Shown: piece by piece, positions 45,514-56,844 of the stretch
How the letters are laid out: the number at the start of each line of letters is the position of its first letter
How positions within the stretch are numbered: position 1 is the first letter of the stretch
Source of the DNA: Arenimonas composti TR7-09 = DSM 18010
GTDB lineage: Bacteria > Pseudomonadota > Gammaproteobacteria > Xanthomonadales > Xanthomonadaceae
Direction: 5' to 3'
Assembly (NCBI RefSeq): GCF_000426365.1
Contig: NZ_AUFF01000001.1
Coordinates: 682,001 to 746,000 of the forward strand
Length of the DNA stretch: 64,000 nucleotides
Program-made: the position numbers and the translations under genes
The notes under the pieces: model-generated
The model's input: the letters and a program-made list of their open reading frames with translations, nothing else
Databases searched by the model: none
What the model was told of the DNA's origin: nothing

Positions 45514-46131
45514 TCAGCCGGAGAAGCGCCGCCAGAGCAGATGCAGCAACCAGCCCGGAATCAGGAACAGGGCGGCGCCGACGAGGCCGGCCCGGATCAC
45601 CCGCCAGGCGTACTGCTCGCTGGAATCGGCGAGGGTCCACAGGGGCTCGCCGCGCACGGTCAGGGCCAGCAGGCGCGGGAAGGCCGGGCCGTCGCCGCCG
45701 GCCAGGTCGTAACGGGCGTGCACGTCGTTGCCCTGCGCCACCGCGAACAGTCGCTCCGCATGCCGCCCGCATTCCAGCACCGGCGCATGCAGCACCCGCC
45801 AGCCGAAACGGCCACGGCGGCCGCACTCGAAACGCGGGCCGTCGTCGCCGATCCGCAGCGCCGACATGCCGCCGTCCTCACCGCGTTCGATGCGGGCGAT
45901 GCCGGCGGCGATCCGCACCTCGTCGCCGCCGCGCGGCCAGCCGCTGGCGGCCATCCAGGCGAGCAGCACGCACCAGGCCAGCGCCAGCAGTCCGGCGATC
46001 AGCAGCGGCGACGTCAGCGGCTCGTCCTGGTGCGCGGCGAGGAAGGCCGCGGCACGTTCGAGGCGGGCGGCCTCGGCGGCGACCGCCTCGTCGTCCGTCG
46101 GGTCCGGTCCGTCATGGGGCGCGCCAGCCAT
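45514..46131 (-). CDS. Two-pass membrane protein of unknown function
   Basis: A 205-residue protein: an acidic cytoplasmic N-terminus (about 40 residues), one membrane helix (PLLIAGLLALAWCVLLAWMA), a periplasmic domain with two cysteines (FECGRRG, LECGRHAERL), and a second helix near the end (VIRAGLVGAALFLIPGWLLHLL). No family recognised. Its ATG overlaps the ftsK stop (TGATG), so it is made with ftsK; lolA follows after 60 bp. Confidence 0.7.
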   Translation of the reverse strand: MAGAPHDGPDPTDDEAVAAEAARLERAAAFLAAHQDEPLTSPLLIAGLLALAWCVLLAWMAASGWPRGGDEVRIAAGIARIERGEDGGMSALRIGDDGPRFECGRRGRFGWRVLHAPVLECGRHAERLFAVAQGNDVHARYDLAGGDGPAFPRLLALTVRGEPLWTLADSSEQYAWRVIRAGLVGAALFLIPGWLLHLLWRRFSG

Positions 46132-48449
46132 CAGCGCGGCGGCGGCGGCGCCAGCACGGTGCGGTCGCCGTTGTGTTCGGGCGCCGAGACGACGCCGGCG
46201 GCTTCCATCGCCTCGACCAGGCGGGCGGCGCGGTTGTAGCCGATCTTCAGCCGCCGCTGGACGCCGGAGATCGAGGCGCGGCGGGTCTCGGTGACGACCT
46301 TCACCGCCTCGTCGTACAGCGGATCGGATTCGTCGCCGCTGCCGCCGGCCTCGGGCAGGCCGGTCGGGCCGATCACGGTGCCGTCGCCCATCGACTGCAC
46401 TTCCTCCAGCACGCCCTCGATGTAGTCCGGCCCCGCGCTGTTCTGGCGCAGGTGGGCGACGACGCGGTGCACCTCGTCGTCGCTGACGAAGGCGCCGTGC
46501 ACGCGCTCCGGCATCGCCGTGCCCGGCGGAAGGTAGAGCATGTCGCCGTTGCCGAGCAGGGTCTCGGCGCCGGACTGGTCGAGGATCGTGCGCGAGTCGA
46601 TCTTCGAGCTGACCTGGAAGGCGATGCGGGTCGGGATGTTGGCCTTGATCAGGCCGGTGATCACGTCGACCGAGGGCCGCTGCGTCGCCAGGATCAGGTG
46701 GATGCCGGCGGCGCGTGCCTTCTGCGCCAGGCGGGCGATCAGCTCTTCGACCTTCTTGCCGACGATCATCATCATGTCGGCGAACTCGTCGATGATCACG
46801 ACGATGTAGGGCAGCTCCTCGAGCTCGCGCGGGGTCTCGGCGAGATCGGGATTGGGCTTGAACAGCGGGTCCATCAGCGGCTGGCCGGCGTCGCGCGCGT
46901 CCTTCACCTTGCGGTTGAAGCCGGCGAGGTTGCGCACGCCGACCGCGCTCATCAGCTTGTAGCGCCGCTCCATCTCGGCGACGCACCAGCGCAGGCCGTT
47001 CGCGGCCTCCTTCATGTCGGTGACGACCGGCGCCAGCAGGTGCGGGATGTTCTGGTAGACCGACAGTTCCAGCATCTTCGGGTCGATCATCAGCATCCGC
47101 ACGTCCTTGGCGGTGCTCTTGTAGAGCAGGCTCAGGACCATCGCGTTGACGCCGACCGACTTGCCGGAGCCGGTCGTGCCGGCGACCAGCAGGTGCGGCA
47201 TGCGCGCCAGGTCGACGACGACCGGGCGGCCGCCGATGTCCTTGCCCAGCGCCATCGCCAGCGGCGAGGCGACCTTGTCGTATTCCTTCGAGCGCAGGAT
47301 CTCGCTGAGGTAGATCGTCTCGCGGTGGGCGTTCGGGATCTCCAGGCCGACCACCGACTTGCCGGGGATGACGTCGACGACGCGCACCGACTTCACGCTG
47401 AGGCCGCGGGCGATGTCCTTGTCGAGCGAACTGATCTGGCTGCCCTTCACGCCCGGCGCCGGCTCCATCTCGAAGCGGGTGATCACCGGGCCCGGATAGG
47501 CGCCGACCACCTGCACCTCCACGCGGAAGTCGCGCAGCTTGAATTCGATCTGTCGCGACAGCGCTTCCAGGGTTTCCTCGGAATAGCCGCGCGGCTGTTC
47601 CTTCGGCTCGTCGAGCAGGGACAGCGGCGGCAGGCCTTCCCCGCCGGCGGCATTGAACAGCGGGATCTGCTGCTCGCGCTGGGCGCGATCGGACTTCTCC
47701 AGCACCGGCTGCACGCGCGGCTCGATCTTCACCGGCTCGCGCCGGGCGCGCTTGACGGTCTCGACCTTGCGGACCTCCTCGCGCTCCTCGCGCATCGCCC
47801 GTGCCCGCTGCCATTCGGCGGCGTCACGGGCGCCCTTGCCGAAGCGGCCGACCAGGGCCAGCACCTTGCCGCCGATCCAGTCCATCAGCGCGAACCAGCT
47901 CAGGCCGGTCGCCAGCGTCACCGCCATCAGCAGCACGGCGAACAGGAACAGGTTGCCGCCGAGGCCGCCGAACACGGTGTGCATCGAGCGCCCGACCAGC
48001 TGGCCGAGGATGCCACCGGCGCCGCCGGGCAGGTCCTGCACCGGCCCGAGCTGCTGGTGCAGCAGGCCGCAGGCGGACACGAGGAAACCGACGATGCCGA
48101 TCAGGCGCAGCGCCGGGCCGAAGTCGACCCGGCCGTCGCCGTCGGAATCCAGTCCGAACAGGGCGATCCAGGCGATGCCGCCGAGCACCAGCGGCGCGGT
48201 ATACGCGACCAGCCCGAACAGCCAGAACACGAGGTCGGCGGTATAGGCACCGACGAGGCCGCCGACGTTGTGCAGCGGGCCGGCGACGCTGCCGGTGCCG
48301 AAGAAGCCCGGATCATCCGGGTGGTACCAGACCAGGGCGGCCAGCAGGTACAGCAGCAGCGGCGAAATGGCGACCAGCGCCAGTTCGCGCCAGAGTTTCT
48401 GGCGCCGGTCCAGGCCGGTGCTGGAGGTTCGATCGGTCGAGCGGGCCAC
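46131..48449 (-). CDS. ftsK: DNA translocase FtsK
   Basis: A 772-residue translocase: four N-terminal membrane helices (about residues 20-185), a short charged linker of around 100 residues, then the motor. Walker A is GTTGSGKSV, Walker [12 protein letters not shown], and [25 protein letters not shown] (core [12 protein letters not shown]) is the family signature. The C-terminal gamma winged helix ([23 protein letters not shown] in part) would read KOPS sites. It moves DNA at the septum and activates XerCD at dif. A TATAAA box lies at 48487-48492 on the minus strand. Confidence 0.97.
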   Translation of the reverse strand: MARSTDRTSSTGLDRRQKLWRELALVAISPLLLYLLAALVWYHPDDPGFFGTGSVAGPLHNVGGLVGAYTADLVFWLFGLVAYTAPLVLGGIAWIALFGLDSDGDGRVDFGPALRLIGIVGFLVSACGLLHQQLGPVQDLPGGAGGILGQLVGRSMHTVFGGLGGNLFLFAVLLMAVTLATGLSWFALMDWIGGKVLALVGRFGKGARDAAEWQRARAMREEREEVRKVETVKRARREPVKIEPRVQPVLEKSDRAQREQQIPLFNAAGGEGLPPLSLLDEPKEQPRGYSEETLEALSRQIEFKLRDFRVEVQVVGAYPGPVITRFEMEPAPGVKGSQISSLDKDIARGLSVKSVRVVDVIPGKSVVGLEIPNAHRETIYLSEILRSKEYDKVASPLAMALGKDIGGRPVVVDLARMPHLLVAGTTGSGKSVGVNAMVLSLLYKSTAKDVRMLMIDPKMLELSVYQNIPHLLAPVVTDMKEAANGLRWCVAEMERRYKLMSAVGVRNLAGFNRKVKDARDAGQPLMDPLFKPNPDLAETPRELEELPYIVVIIDEFADMMMIVGKKVEELIARLAQKARAAGIHLILATQRPSVDVITGLIKANIPTRIAFQVSSKIDSRTILDQSGAETLLGNGDMLYLPPGTAMPERVHGAFVSDDEVHRVVAHLRQNSAGPDYIEGVLEEVQSMGDGTVIGPTGLPEAGGSGDESDPLYDEAVKVVTETRRASISGVQRRLKIGYNRAARLVEAMEAAGVVSAPEHNGDRTVLAPPPPR

Positions 48450-48579
48450 CGCAGGTCGAGTCTCAGGAAAACGTCATAGGCGTTTGTTTATACAGCAAAT
48501 CGGCGGGTGGCGCAGGGGTCGAAGGATGGGCCGGCGACGGGGTTCGGCGAAGAACGCAGTGGACGATCACTCGCCTTGA

Positions 48580-49584
<1,005 letters not shown>

Positions 49585-49600
49585 GCCCGCCCCTCCCCCT

Positions 49601-49692
49601 GTAGGAGCGCCTTCAGGCGCGATCCCGATCCGCCTTCAGGCGCGACCCCGTCCCTCACCTTCAAGCGGAATCGCGCCTGAAGGCGCTCCTAC
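49601..49692. repeat. REP cluster: two inverted units and a partial central copy
   Basis: GTAGGAGCGCCTTCAGGCGC starts the left unit (49601-49623) and the exact inverse unit is at 49670-49692. A partial copy CGCCTTCAGGCGCGA is at 49631-49645. The arms can pair over 23 bp. It fills the gap between trxB and the next gene, whose start lies 10 bp beyond it. Confidence 0.93.
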
Positions 49693-49701
49693 AATGCATG
49701 C

Positions 49702-50847
49702 ATGGCGACATTCCGCGTCCACGCCCGGCTCGACGAGATTCCCGCCACCGCGTGGGACGGGCTGCACGAGGGCACGAACCCGTTCGTCGCGCACGCCTTC
49801 CTCGCCGGGCTGGAGCGGCACGGCTGCCTGCGCCCGGCCTGGGGCTGGACACCGCGGCATCCGGCCCTGTGGGAGGGCGACACCCTGCTCGCCGCCGCGC
49901 CCGGCTACCTGAAGGACAACTCGCACGGCGAATTCGTGTTCGACCACGCCTGGGCGCATGCCTACGAGCAGGCCGGCGGCGAGTACTTCCCGAAGTGGCT
50001 GCTGGCGGTGCCCTACTCGCCGGTGCCGGGACCGCGCCTGCTCGCCCGCGGCGAGGGCGAGCGGCGGACGCTGCTGGCGGCGGTCGAGGCGCAGGCGCGC
50101 GCCGACGGGCTGTCGTCGGTGCACGTGAATTTCGTCGAGGCCGGCGAACTCGACGCTTTCGCTGGCGACTGGCTGGCGCGCGAGGACGTGCAGTTCCACT
50201 GGCGCAATCGCGGCTGGCCGGATTTCGCCGCCTTCCTCGCCGACCTGCAGCCGAAGAAGCGCAAGAACATCCGCCAGGAGCGCGCCCGGGTCGTCGCCGC
50301 CGGGGTCCGCTTCCGGATCGAGCACGGTGATACCGCCAGCGCCGCCGACCTCGCGGCGATGCACGGCTTCTACACGCGCACCTTCGCCGAGTACGGCAAC
50401 CACCCGGCGCTGAGCGCGGAGTTCTTCGCCCACCTCGCGCGAACGATGCCGCGGCAGCTGGTGCTGGTGCTGGCCGAACACGGCGACGACATCGTTGCCG
50501 GTGCGCTCTGCCTGCGCGGCGGCGACCGCCTCTACGGCCGTTACTGGGGCTGCGACGTCGACCTGCCCGGCCTGCATTTCGAGACCTGCTACTACCAGGG
50601 CATCGACTACTGCCTGCGCGAAGGGCTGGCGGTGTTCGAGCCCGGCGCCCAGGGCGAGCACAAGATCGCCCGCGGCTTCCTGCCGGTCGCCACGCACAGC
50701 CGGCACCGGGTCTTCGCCCCGGGCTTCGCCGCCGCGCTGGCCGACTGGTGCCGCCGCGAACGCGAGCACACCCGCGCCTACCGGCGCACGGCCGCCCTGC
50801 ACGGGCCCTATCGCGATGCCGATCCGGCTGCCGCTGCTGTCGCCTGA
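49702..50847 (+). CDS. FemAB/GNAT-like protein (PF04339 type)
   Basis: A 381-residue cytosolic protein of the peptidogalycan/FemAB-like acyltransferase family: NPFVAHAFLAGLERHGC near the start, YLKDNSHGEFVFDHAWAHAYEQ (core HGEFVFDHAWA), LQPKKRKNIRQERARV in the middle, and GRYWGCDVDLPGLHFETCYYQGI (core LHFETCYYQGI) near residue 290. It has the two-lobe GNAT layout, but the true reaction is unknown. Upstream are REP repeats; its end overlaps aat by 32 bp, so the two are co-transcribed. Confidence 0.85.
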   Translation: MATFRVHARLDEIPATAWDGLHEGTNPFVAHAFLAGLERHGCLRPAWGWTPRHPALWEGDTLLAAAPGYLKDNSHGEFVFDHAWAHAYEQAGGEYFPKWLLAVPYSPVPGPRLLARGEGERRTLLAAVEAQARADGLSSVHVNFVEAGELDAFAGDWLAREDVQFHWRNRGWPDFAAFLADLQPKKRKNIRQERARVVAAGVRFRIEHGDTASAADLAAMHGFYTRTFAEYGNHPALSAEFFAHLARTMPRQLVLVLAEHGDDIVAGALCLRGGDRLYGRYWGCDVDLPGLHFETCYYQGIDYCLREGLAVFEPGAQGEHKIARGFLPVATHSRHRVFAPGFAAALADWCRREREHTRAYRRTAALHGPYRDADPAAAAVA

Positions 50848-51571
50848 TCCGCAGGCGCCGTTTCCGCCCGCGGAATCGGCGCTGCGCGAGCCCGACGGCC
50901 TGCTGGCGATGGGCGGCGACCTGAGCCCGTCGCGGCTGCTGAACGCCTACCGGCACGGCATCTTCCCGTGGTTCTCCGAGGGCGAGCCGATCCTCTGGTG
51001 GTCGCCGGATCCGCGGATGGTGTTCCGCACCGACGCGGTGCACCTGTCGACGCGCTTTCGCCGCGACCTGCGACGCAGCGACTGGACCGTTTCGGCCGAT
51101 CGCGACTTCGCCGCGGTCATCGCCGCCTGCGCGACGACGCCGCGCCCCGGCCAGGACGGCACCTGGATCACCCCGGAGATGAGCGCCGCCTACCTGGCCC
51201 TGCACCGGCTCGGCCACGCGCATTGCGTCGAGGTGTGCGATGCCGGCGGCCGGCTGGTCGGCGGCATCTACGGGGTGGCCATCGGCCGGATGTTCTTCGG
51301 CGAAAGCATGTTCAGCGGCGAGAGCGGCGGCTCCAAGGTCGCGCTCGCCGCGCTGGCGCGGGTGCTTCGCGAAGCCGGCTGCCCGCTGATCGACGCCCAG
51401 GTCGAGAACCCGCACCTTCGCCGGCTGGGGGGCCGGCGCATGCCGCGGGACATTTTCCTGGCCGAAGCAGGAAGGCTGGCGGCTGCACCGGAGCCGGCGG
51501 CGCTGTGGGATTTCGCCACGTTTCCGGCCTCGCAACTGGCCGGAGAGCGCCTCGACCCACCCCGCGCTTAA
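50816..51571 (+). CDS. aat: Leucyl/phenylalanyl-tRNA-protein transferase
   Basis: A 251-residue enzyme of the N-end rule pathway. It adds Leu or Phe from tRNA to proteins with N-terminal Arg or Lys, marking them for ClpS-ClpAP. Motifs: [25 protein letters not shown] (core YRHGIFPWF), [28 protein letters not shown] (core GESMFS), and [17 protein letters not shown]. Finding it a few hundred bases from clpA and clpS places the tagging and degrading parts of one pathway together. The ATG is inside the end of the preceding gene. Confidence 0.95.
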   Translation: MPIRLPLLSPDPQAPFPPAESALREPDGLLAMGGDLSPSRLLNAYRHGIFPWFSEGEPILWWSPDPRMVFRTDAVHLSTRFRRDLRRSDWTVSADRDFAAVIAACATTPRPGQDGTWITPEMSAAYLALHRLGHAHCVEVCDAGGRLVGGIYGVAIGRMFFGESMFSGESGGSKVALAALARVLREAGCPLIDAQVENPHLRRLGGRRMPRDIFLAEAGRLAAAPEPAALWDFATFPASQLAGERLDPPRA

Positions 51572-51579
51572 CCAAAATT

Positions 51580-51608
51580 TTGCAAGCCGGACAAGGGTCT
51601 GGCAGAAT
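51580..51608 (+). promoter_or_regulatory. Sigma-70 promoter of infA
   Basis: TTGCAA (51580-51585) and CAGAAT (51603-51608) are 17 bp apart, directly after the aat stop and about 40 bp before the infA ATG. The -35 is the same as that of rpmJ. Confidence 0.65.
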
Positions 51609-51648
51609 GCGCCGCTTCCACGCGGGCTTCCGCACACTCCGACGACGA

Positions 51649-51867
51649 ATGTCCAAAGACGATTCCATCGAATTCGAAGGCTCGGTCCTCGAAACCCTCC
51701 CGAACACCATGTTCCGGGTGAAGCTCGAGAACGGCCACGTGATCACCGCCCATATTTCCGGCCGCATGCGCAAGAACTACATCCGCATCCTCACCGGCGA
51801 CAAGGTCAAGGTCGAGATGACCCCGTACGACCTCACGAAGGGCCGGATCACCTACCGCATGAAGTAG
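51649..51867 (+). CDS. infA: Translation initiation factor IF-1
   Basis: A 72-residue OB-fold protein, [19 protein letters not shown] at the start and [19 protein letters not shown] in the middle, the IF-1 signature. It binds the ribosomal A site during initiation. It has its own promoter after aat and a strong terminator downstream. No good Shine-Dalgarno is seen before its ATG. Confidence 0.97.
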   Translation: MSKDDSIEFEGSVLETLPNTMFRVKLENGHVITAHISGRMRKNYIRILTGDKVKVEMTPYDLTKGRITYRMK

Positions 51868-51887
51868 GCACCGCTGCAGGAACGGCT

Positions 51888-52012
51888 GTAGGAGCGGCTT
51901 CAGCCGCGATGCCCTGCCCGCAGCATCCGCGTAGGTACCAGGCATGAAAAAGGCGACCCTCGGGTCGCCTTTTTCGTATCGCGGCTGAAGCCGCTCCTAC
52001 AGGCGCTCCTAC
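51888..52012. repeat. Inverted REP units flanking the infA terminator
   Basis: GTAGGAGCGGCTTCAGCCGC starts the left unit (51888-51910), and its exact inverse is at 51978-52000, followed by a partial AGGCGCTCCTAC at 52001-52012. The infA terminator hairpin lies between the arms, so the arms and terminator could form nested hairpins. Confidence 0.92.
51946..51975 (+). terminator. Rho-independent terminator after infA
   Basis: A 13-bp stem (51946-51958 with 51963-51975), loop CTCG, ending in CTTTTT. The A-rich side makes it work also for the convergent clpA. Confidence 0.9.
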
Positions 52013-52030
52013 AGACGTCGGGGAAGCGGG

Positions 52031-54307
52031 TCAGACGGTGGCGGGGAGCAGCCGCTCGGGTTCGGCCTGGGCCTCGACGACCAGCTGACCGTCGCGGACC
52101 TCGACCGTGACCCGGCCACCCTCGGACAGCTTGCCGAACAGCAGTTCGTCGGCCAGCGGGCGCTTGATCCGGTCCTGGAGCAGACGCGCCATCGGCCGCG
52201 CACCCATCTGCGGGTCGAAACCGTGCTCGGCCAGCCACTGCCGCGCCTCGGGCGTCGCGCTCAGCGTCACGTGCTTCTCGTGCAGCTGCGCCTCGAGTTC
52301 GATCAGGAACTTGTCGACCACGCGCAGGATGTGCTCGATGCCCAGCGAACCGAACTGCACGACCGCATCGAGGCGGTTGCGGAACTCCGGCGTGAACGCC
52401 TTGCGGATCGTCTCCATCGCGTCGGTCGTGTGGTTCTGCTCGACGAAGCCCATCGTCCGCCGCGAGGCCATCGCGGCGCCGGCATTGGTCGTCATCACCA
52501 GCACGACGTTGCGGAAGTTCGCCTCACGGCCGTTGGTGTCGGTCAGCACGCCGCGGTCCATGACCTGCAGCAGGATGTTGAACACGTCCGGATGCGCCTT
52601 CTCGATCTCGTCGAGCAGCAGCACGCAGTGCGGCGTCTTGACGATCTTCTCGGTCAGCAGGCCGCCCTGGTCGAAACCGACGTAACCCGGGGGCGCACCG
52701 ATCAGGCGCGACACCGAATGCGGTTCCATGTACTCGGACATGTCGAAGCGCACCAGCTCGATGCCGAGCTGCAGCGCCAGCTGCCGCGTGACCTCGGTCT
52801 TGCCGACGCCGGTGGGGCCGGCGAACAGGAAGTTGCCGATCGGCTTGTCCGGATTCGCGAGGCCGGAGCGGGCGAGCTTGATCGCCGACACCAGGGTTTC
52901 GATCGCCGGATCCTGGCCGAAGATCACCATCTTCAGGTTGCGCTCGAGGTTCTTCAGCACGTCCTTGTCCGAGGCGCTGACCTGCTTCGGCGGGATGCGC
53001 GCCATCTTCGCGACGATCAGCTCGATCTCCTCGACGTCGACCACCTTCTTGCGCTTGTCGGCCTCGAGCAGGCGCTGGCGGGCGCCGGCCTCGTCGATCA
53101 CGTCGATGGCCTTGTCCGGCAGCAGGCGGTCGTTGATGTGCTTCACCGACAGGTCGACCGCGGCCTGGATCGCATCGGTCGCGTACTCGACGTCGTGGTG
53201 CGCCTCGAAACGGGTCTTCAGGCCGGTCAGGATCGCCACCGCCTCGGCCACCGTCGGCTCGACGACGTCGATCTTCTGGAAGCGGCGGGCCAGCGCGCGG
53301 TCCTTTTCGAACACGCCGCGGTATTCCTGGAACGTGGTCGACCCGATGCAGCGCAGCTCGCCGCTCTGCAGCACCGGCTTGATCAGGTTCGACGCGTCCA
53401 TCGTGCCGCCCGACGCCGAGCCGGCGCCGATGATCGTGTGGATCTCGTCGACGAAAAGGATCGCCCCCGGCTCCTTGCGGATCTGCTGGATGACGGCCTT
53501 CAGGCGCTTCTCGAAGTCGCCGCGGTACTTGGTGCCCGCGACCAGCGCACCGAGGTCGAGCGAATAGATGGTCGCGTCCTTCAGCACCGCCGGCACGCGG
53601 CCCTCGACGATGCGCCAGGCCAGGCCCTCGGCGAGCGCGGTCTTGCCGACGCCGGCCTCGCCGACGAACAGCGGGTTGTTCTTGCGCCGGCGGCAGAGCA
53701 CCTGGATCGTGCGCTCGACCTCTTCCTCGCGGCCGATCAGCGGATCGATCTTGCCCTCGCGGGCGAGTTCGTTGAGGTTGCTGGCGAACTCCTGCAGCGG
53801 ATTGCCCTTCGACTCACCGCCCTCCTCGCCCTCGCCGCGCGACTCCTGCGCCGGCTTCTCCTCGTTGCCGTCGCCGATCTTGGCGATGCCGTGCGAGAGG
53901 TAGTTGACGACGTCGAGACGGGTGATCTCCTGCTGGTTGAGGAAATAGACCGCGTGCGAATCCTTCTCGCCGAAGATCGCGACCAGCACGTTGGCGCCGG
54001 TGACTTCCTTCTTGCCCGACGACTGCACGTGGTAGACGGCCCGCTGCAGCACGCGCTGGAAGCCGAGCGTCGGCTGGGTGTCGCGCGGATCGTCGGCCGG
54101 CAGTACCGGCACGGTGTCGGCGATGATCTGGCGCAGGCCGCTCGCGAGCTTCGGCTGGTCGGCGCCGCAGGCCTTGAGCACGCTGGCGGCCGAGGGATTG
54201 TCGAGCAGGGCCAGCAGCAGGTGCTCGACGGTCATGAACTCGTGCCGGGATTCCCGTGCCTGCTTGTAGCACTGGCCGATCGTGTACTCGAGATCCTTGC
54301 TGAACAT
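52031..54307 (-). CDS. clpA: ATP-dependent Clp protease ATPase subunit ClpA
   Basis: A 758-residue AAA+ unfoldase. The N domain (residues 1-150) has two Clp repeats and binds ClpS. The linker to the first AAA domain is Glu/Gly/Lys-rich. Walker A motifs are GEAGVGKT in D1 and GPTGVGKT in D2, with [11 protein letters not shown] and [12 protein letters not shown] as Walker B regions. The ClpP-binding loop is the IGF/L-type region in the D2 part. It unfolds substrates for ClpP. It follows clpS on the same strand after 38 bp. Confidence 0.96.
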   Translation of the reverse strand: MFSKDLEYTIGQCYKQARESRHEFMTVEHLLLALLDNPSAASVLKACGADQPKLASGLRQIIADTVPVLPADDPRDTQPTLGFQRVLQRAVYHVQSSGKKEVTGANVLVAIFGEKDSHAVYFLNQQEITRLDVVNYLSHGIAKIGDGNEEKPAQESRGEGEEGGESKGNPLQEFASNLNELAREGKIDPLIGREEEVERTIQVLCRRRKNNPLFVGEAGVGKTALAEGLAWRIVEGRVPAVLKDATIYSLDLGALVAGTKYRGDFEKRLKAVIQQIRKEPGAILFVDEIHTIIGAGSASGGTMDASNLIKPVLQSGELRCIGSTTFQEYRGVFEKDRALARRFQKIDVVEPTVAEAVAILTGLKTRFEAHHDVEYATDAIQAAVDLSVKHINDRLLPDKAIDVIDEAGARQRLLEADKRKKVVDVEEIELIVAKMARIPPKQVSASDKDVLKNLERNLKMVIFGQDPAIETLVSAIKLARSGLANPDKPIGNFLFAGPTGVGKTEVTRQLALQLGIELVRFDMSEYMEPHSVSRLIGAPPGYVGFDQGGLLTEKIVKTPHCVLLLDEIEKAHPDVFNILLQVMDRGVLTDTNGREANFRNVVLVMTTNAGAAMASRRTMGFVEQNHTTDAMETIRKAFTPEFRNRLDAVVQFGSLGIEHILRVVDKFLIELEAQLHEKHVTLSATPEARQWLAEHGFDPQMGARPMARLLQDRIKRPLADELLFGKLSEGGRVTVEVRDGQLVVEAQAEPERLLPATV

Positions 54308-54345
54308 GGGGTACTCCGGAAGGTTTGCCCCTTCATGGAGTCAGC

Positions 54346-54672
54346 CTAGGCTTTTTCCATGGTGCACAACAGGGGGTGCTGGTGCTGTCGCGAAAAGGTG
54401 TTGACCTGGGTCACTTTCGATTCAGCCACCTCGCGCGTGTAGACGCCGCAAACCCCCTTGCCGCGGGTATGCACGTGCAGCATGACCTGGGTCGCCTTCT
54501 CGCGGTTCATCGCGAAGAACACCTGCAGCACCTCCACGACGAAATCCATCGGCGTGAAGTCGTCGTTCAGCAGCACCACCTGGTACAGGGGGGGACGGAT
54601 GACTTCCGGCCTGGCCGTCTCGACGACGACGCCGTGTTCGTGCCCGGGTTCGTGGCGGGGTTGGTTGGCCAT
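54346..54672 (-). CDS. clpS: ClpA adaptor protein ClpS
   Basis: A 108-residue adaptor that presents N-degron proteins to ClpA. The binding-pocket motif [20 protein letters not shown] (positions about 30-49) and [24 protein letters not shown] (core [12 protein letters not shown]) are intact; the N-terminal tail is free and histidine-rich. A TATAAT box ends seven bases upstream of the ATG and no ribosome site is evident, which suggests a very short or absent leader. The order clpS-clpA is standard. Confidence 0.96.
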   Translation of the reverse strand: MANQPRHEPGHEHGVVVETARPEVIRPPLYQVVLLNDDFTPMDFVVEVLQVFFAMNREKATQVMLHVHTRGKGVCGVYTREVAESKVTQVNTFSRQHQHPLLCTMEKA

Positions 54673-54678
54673 GCCGCC

Positions 54679-54684
54679 ATTATA
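54679..54684 (-). promoter_or_regulatory. Perfect -10 box close to the clpS start
   Basis: TATAAT on the minus strand ends six bases before the start codon region, so transcription would begin at or within a few bases of the clpS ATG. No -35 consensus is visible at 16-18 bp. Confidence 0.4.
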
Positions 54685-54787
54685 AGTCGCGGCCACCGGA
54701 CGGCGCCGGGACGCGTGGACGGGGCACACGGTTTGTGCCGACAATGAACCGCCGAATTCCGGCCTCAACAGATTCCAGGGGATTCCG

Positions 54788-55258
54788 ATGAAGTCACTTT
54801 CCGCTCTGCTCGCCCTCGCCGTGCTGGCGCTGCCGCTCTCCGCCGCCGCCGCCGAACCGGATGCCGTCGTCGAGGCGCAGCTGAGGAAGATGGGCACGCC
54901 GTACACGATCGACGACGACGGCGACTTCAAGATCGTCGTACGCGTCAGCGAGGACCGCACCCAGCTGGTCTGGGTCCGCAGCGTCGTCGAGGAAACCGAG
55001 CACCTGCGCATCCGCGAGATCTGGTCGCCCGGCTACCACACCGACCAGCGCAACTTCCCGGCCGCGATCGCCAACGACCTGCTGGCGCGCAGCAACCTGC
55101 TCAAGCTCGGCTCGTGGGTGAAGCAGGAAGGCACCGCGATGCTGGTCGTCAAGATCGACGCCGCCGCCTCCGCCGAGGAGCTGGACGAGGCGATCGACCT
55201 GGCCGCCATCGCCGCCGACGCGGTCGAGCTGGACCTGACCGGCAAGGACGACCTTTGA
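54788..55258 (+). CDS. Secreted YbjN-like protein
   Basis: A 156-residue protein with signal peptide [23 protein letters not shown]. The mature part ([36 protein letters not shown]) resembles the YbjN/type III chaperone-like fold, but here it is exported. Function unknown. Its stop overlaps the TTG start of nudJ (TTGA), so it begins the nudJ-mnmA-hflD operon. Confidence 0.75.
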   Translation: MKSLSALLALAVLALPLSAAAAEPDAVVEAQLRKMGTPYTIDDDGDFKIVVRVSEDRTQLVWVRSVVEETEHLRIREIWSPGYHTDQRNFPAAIANDLLARSNLLKLGSWVKQEGTAMLVVKIDAAASAEELDEAIDLAAIAADAVELDLTGKDDL

Positions 55259-55719
55259 GCCACCCCGGCGGGCGGACCTGGCAACCCGATGTCACGGTCG
55301 CCACCGTCGTCGTCCGCGACGGCCGCCTGCTGGTGGTCGAGGAACAGGTGCAGGGCCGGCTGGTGATCAACCAGCCGGCCGGCCACCTGGAGCCCGATGA
55401 GAGCCTGATCGAGGCGGCCTGCCGGGAAACCCTCGAGGAGACCGGCTGGGAAGTCGAGCCGGGCGAGTTCATCGGCGCCTATCAGTGGCGCTCGCCGGCG
55501 GACGGCCGCCATTTCCTGCGCATGGCCCTCGCCGCCCGGCCGCTGCGCTTCCAGCCGGATCGCAGCCTCGACGACGGCATCGTCCGCGCGCTCTGGCTCA
55601 CTCCCGACGAACTGGCGGCCGAATCGCAACGCCACCGCAGCCCGCTGGTCTGGCGGGTCGTCGAGGACTTCCTCGCCGGCCGCCGCTTTCCGCTGCAGGC
55701 GCTGACCCTGGTCGAATGA
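55255..55719 (+). CDS. nudJ: Nudix phosphatase NudJ
   Basis: A 154-residue Nudix hydrolase. The Nudix box is complete: [20 protein letters not shown] then TGW. HVTVA-like start ([24 protein letters not shown], core [10 protein letters not shown]) and [11 protein letters not shown] match E. coli NudJ, which removes phosphate from thiamine pyrophosphate and nucleotides. The TTG start overlaps the upstream stop by four bases; no ATG precedes the domain. Its stop overlaps mnmA (ATGA). The order nudJ-mnmA-hflD is as in E. coli. Confidence 0.92.
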   Translation: MSHPGGRTWQPDVTVATVVVRDGRLLVVEEQVQGRLVINQPAGHLEPDESLIEAACRETLEETGWEVEPGEFIGAYQWRSPADGRHFLRMALAARPLRFQPDRSLDDGIVRALWLTPDELAAESQRHRSPLVWRVVEDFLAGRRFPLQALTLVE

Positions 55720-56825
55720 GCGTCGCCCGCACCATCGTCGGCCTGTCCGGCGGCGTCGATTCCTCGGTCGCGGCCCTGGTCCTGAAGCGGGCCGGCGAGC
55801 CGCTGGCCGGCCTGTTCATGCAGAACTGGAACGACGACGGCAGCGGCGACTGCCGCGCCGACGACGACCGCCGCGATGCCTTGCGTGTCGCCGCCCTGCT
55901 CGGCATCCCCTTCCACGCCCGCAACTTCGCCGGCGAATACTGGGACGGCGTGTTCCGGCATTTCCTCGACGAATACCGCGCCGGCCGCACGCCGAACCCG
56001 GACGTGCTGTGCAACCGCGAGATCAAGTTCCGCACCTTCCTCGACGAGGCGCGCCGGCTCGGCGCCGAGCGCATCGCCACCGGCCACTACGCCCGGGTCG
56101 CGCACGAAGGCGGCCGTTGGCGCCTGCTGCGCGGCGCCGACGCCGGCAAGGAACAGAGCTATTTCCTGCACCAGCTCGGCCAGGAACAGCTGGCGGCGAC
56201 GCTGTTCCCGATCGGTGGCCTGGCGAAGGCCGAAGTCCGCCGCATGGCCAGCGAAGCCGGGCTGCCGACCGCGGCGAAGAAGGATTCGACCGGCATCTGC
56301 TTCATCGGCGAGCGCGACTTCCGCGAGTTCCTGTCGCGCTGGCTGCCGGCGCAACCCGGCGAGATCCGCGATCCGCAGGGCCGGGTGGTCGGCCGCCATT
56401 CCGGCGTCTGGTACTACACCCTCGGCCAGCGCGAGGGCCTGAACATCGGCGGCGTACGCGGCCGCGCGCAGGCCCCGTGGTTCGTGGTCGGCAAGGACGT
56501 CGCCGGCAACCTGCTCTACGTCGACCAGGGTGACAGCGAATGGCTGCTCGCCAGGCAGGCCCGCACCGAACCCGCGCACTGGGTCGCCGGAGCGCCGCCG
56601 GCGGCGGTCTTCGCCTGCACCGCCAAGCACCGCTATCGCCAGCCCGACCAGGCCTGCGAGGTCCGGGTGGACGCCGACGGCGGGCTTTCCGTAGCCTTCG
56701 CGCTCCCGCAGCGGGCGGTCACGCCCGGGCAATCGCTGGTGCTCTACGATGGCGACGAATGCCTCGGCGGCGCCGTGATCGCCGGCACCGACTCTCCCGG
56801 CGAGCGCCTCGCGCGCTCGTCCTGA
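55716..56825 (+). CDS. mnmA: tRNA-specific 2-thiouridylase MnmA
   Basis: A 369-residue enzyme that thiolates U34 of tRNA-Glu, -Gln and -Lys. The PP-loop [12 protein letters not shown] is at residues 9-20; the catalytic cysteines are in [13 protein letters not shown] and [18 protein letters not shown] and [11 protein letters not shown] are family motifs. It overlaps nudJ by four bases and is followed after 19 bp by hflD. Confidence 0.96.
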   Translation: MSVARTIVGLSGGVDSSVAALVLKRAGEPLAGLFMQNWNDDGSGDCRADDDRRDALRVAALLGIPFHARNFAGEYWDGVFRHFLDEYRAGRTPNPDVLCNREIKFRTFLDEARRLGAERIATGHYARVAHEGGRWRLLRGADAGKEQSYFLHQLGQEQLAATLFPIGGLAKAEVRRMASEAGLPTAAKKDSTGICFIGERDFREFLSRWLPAQPGEIRDPQGRVVGRHSGVWYYTLGQREGLNIGGVRGRAQAPWFVVGKDVAGNLLYVDQGDSEWLLARQARTEPAHWVAGAPPAAVFACTAKHRYRQPDQACEVRVDADGGLSVAFALPQRAVTPGQSLVLYDGDECLGGAVIAGTDSPGERLARSS

Positions 56826-56844
56826 TGCAGGACCCGCCCGTTTC

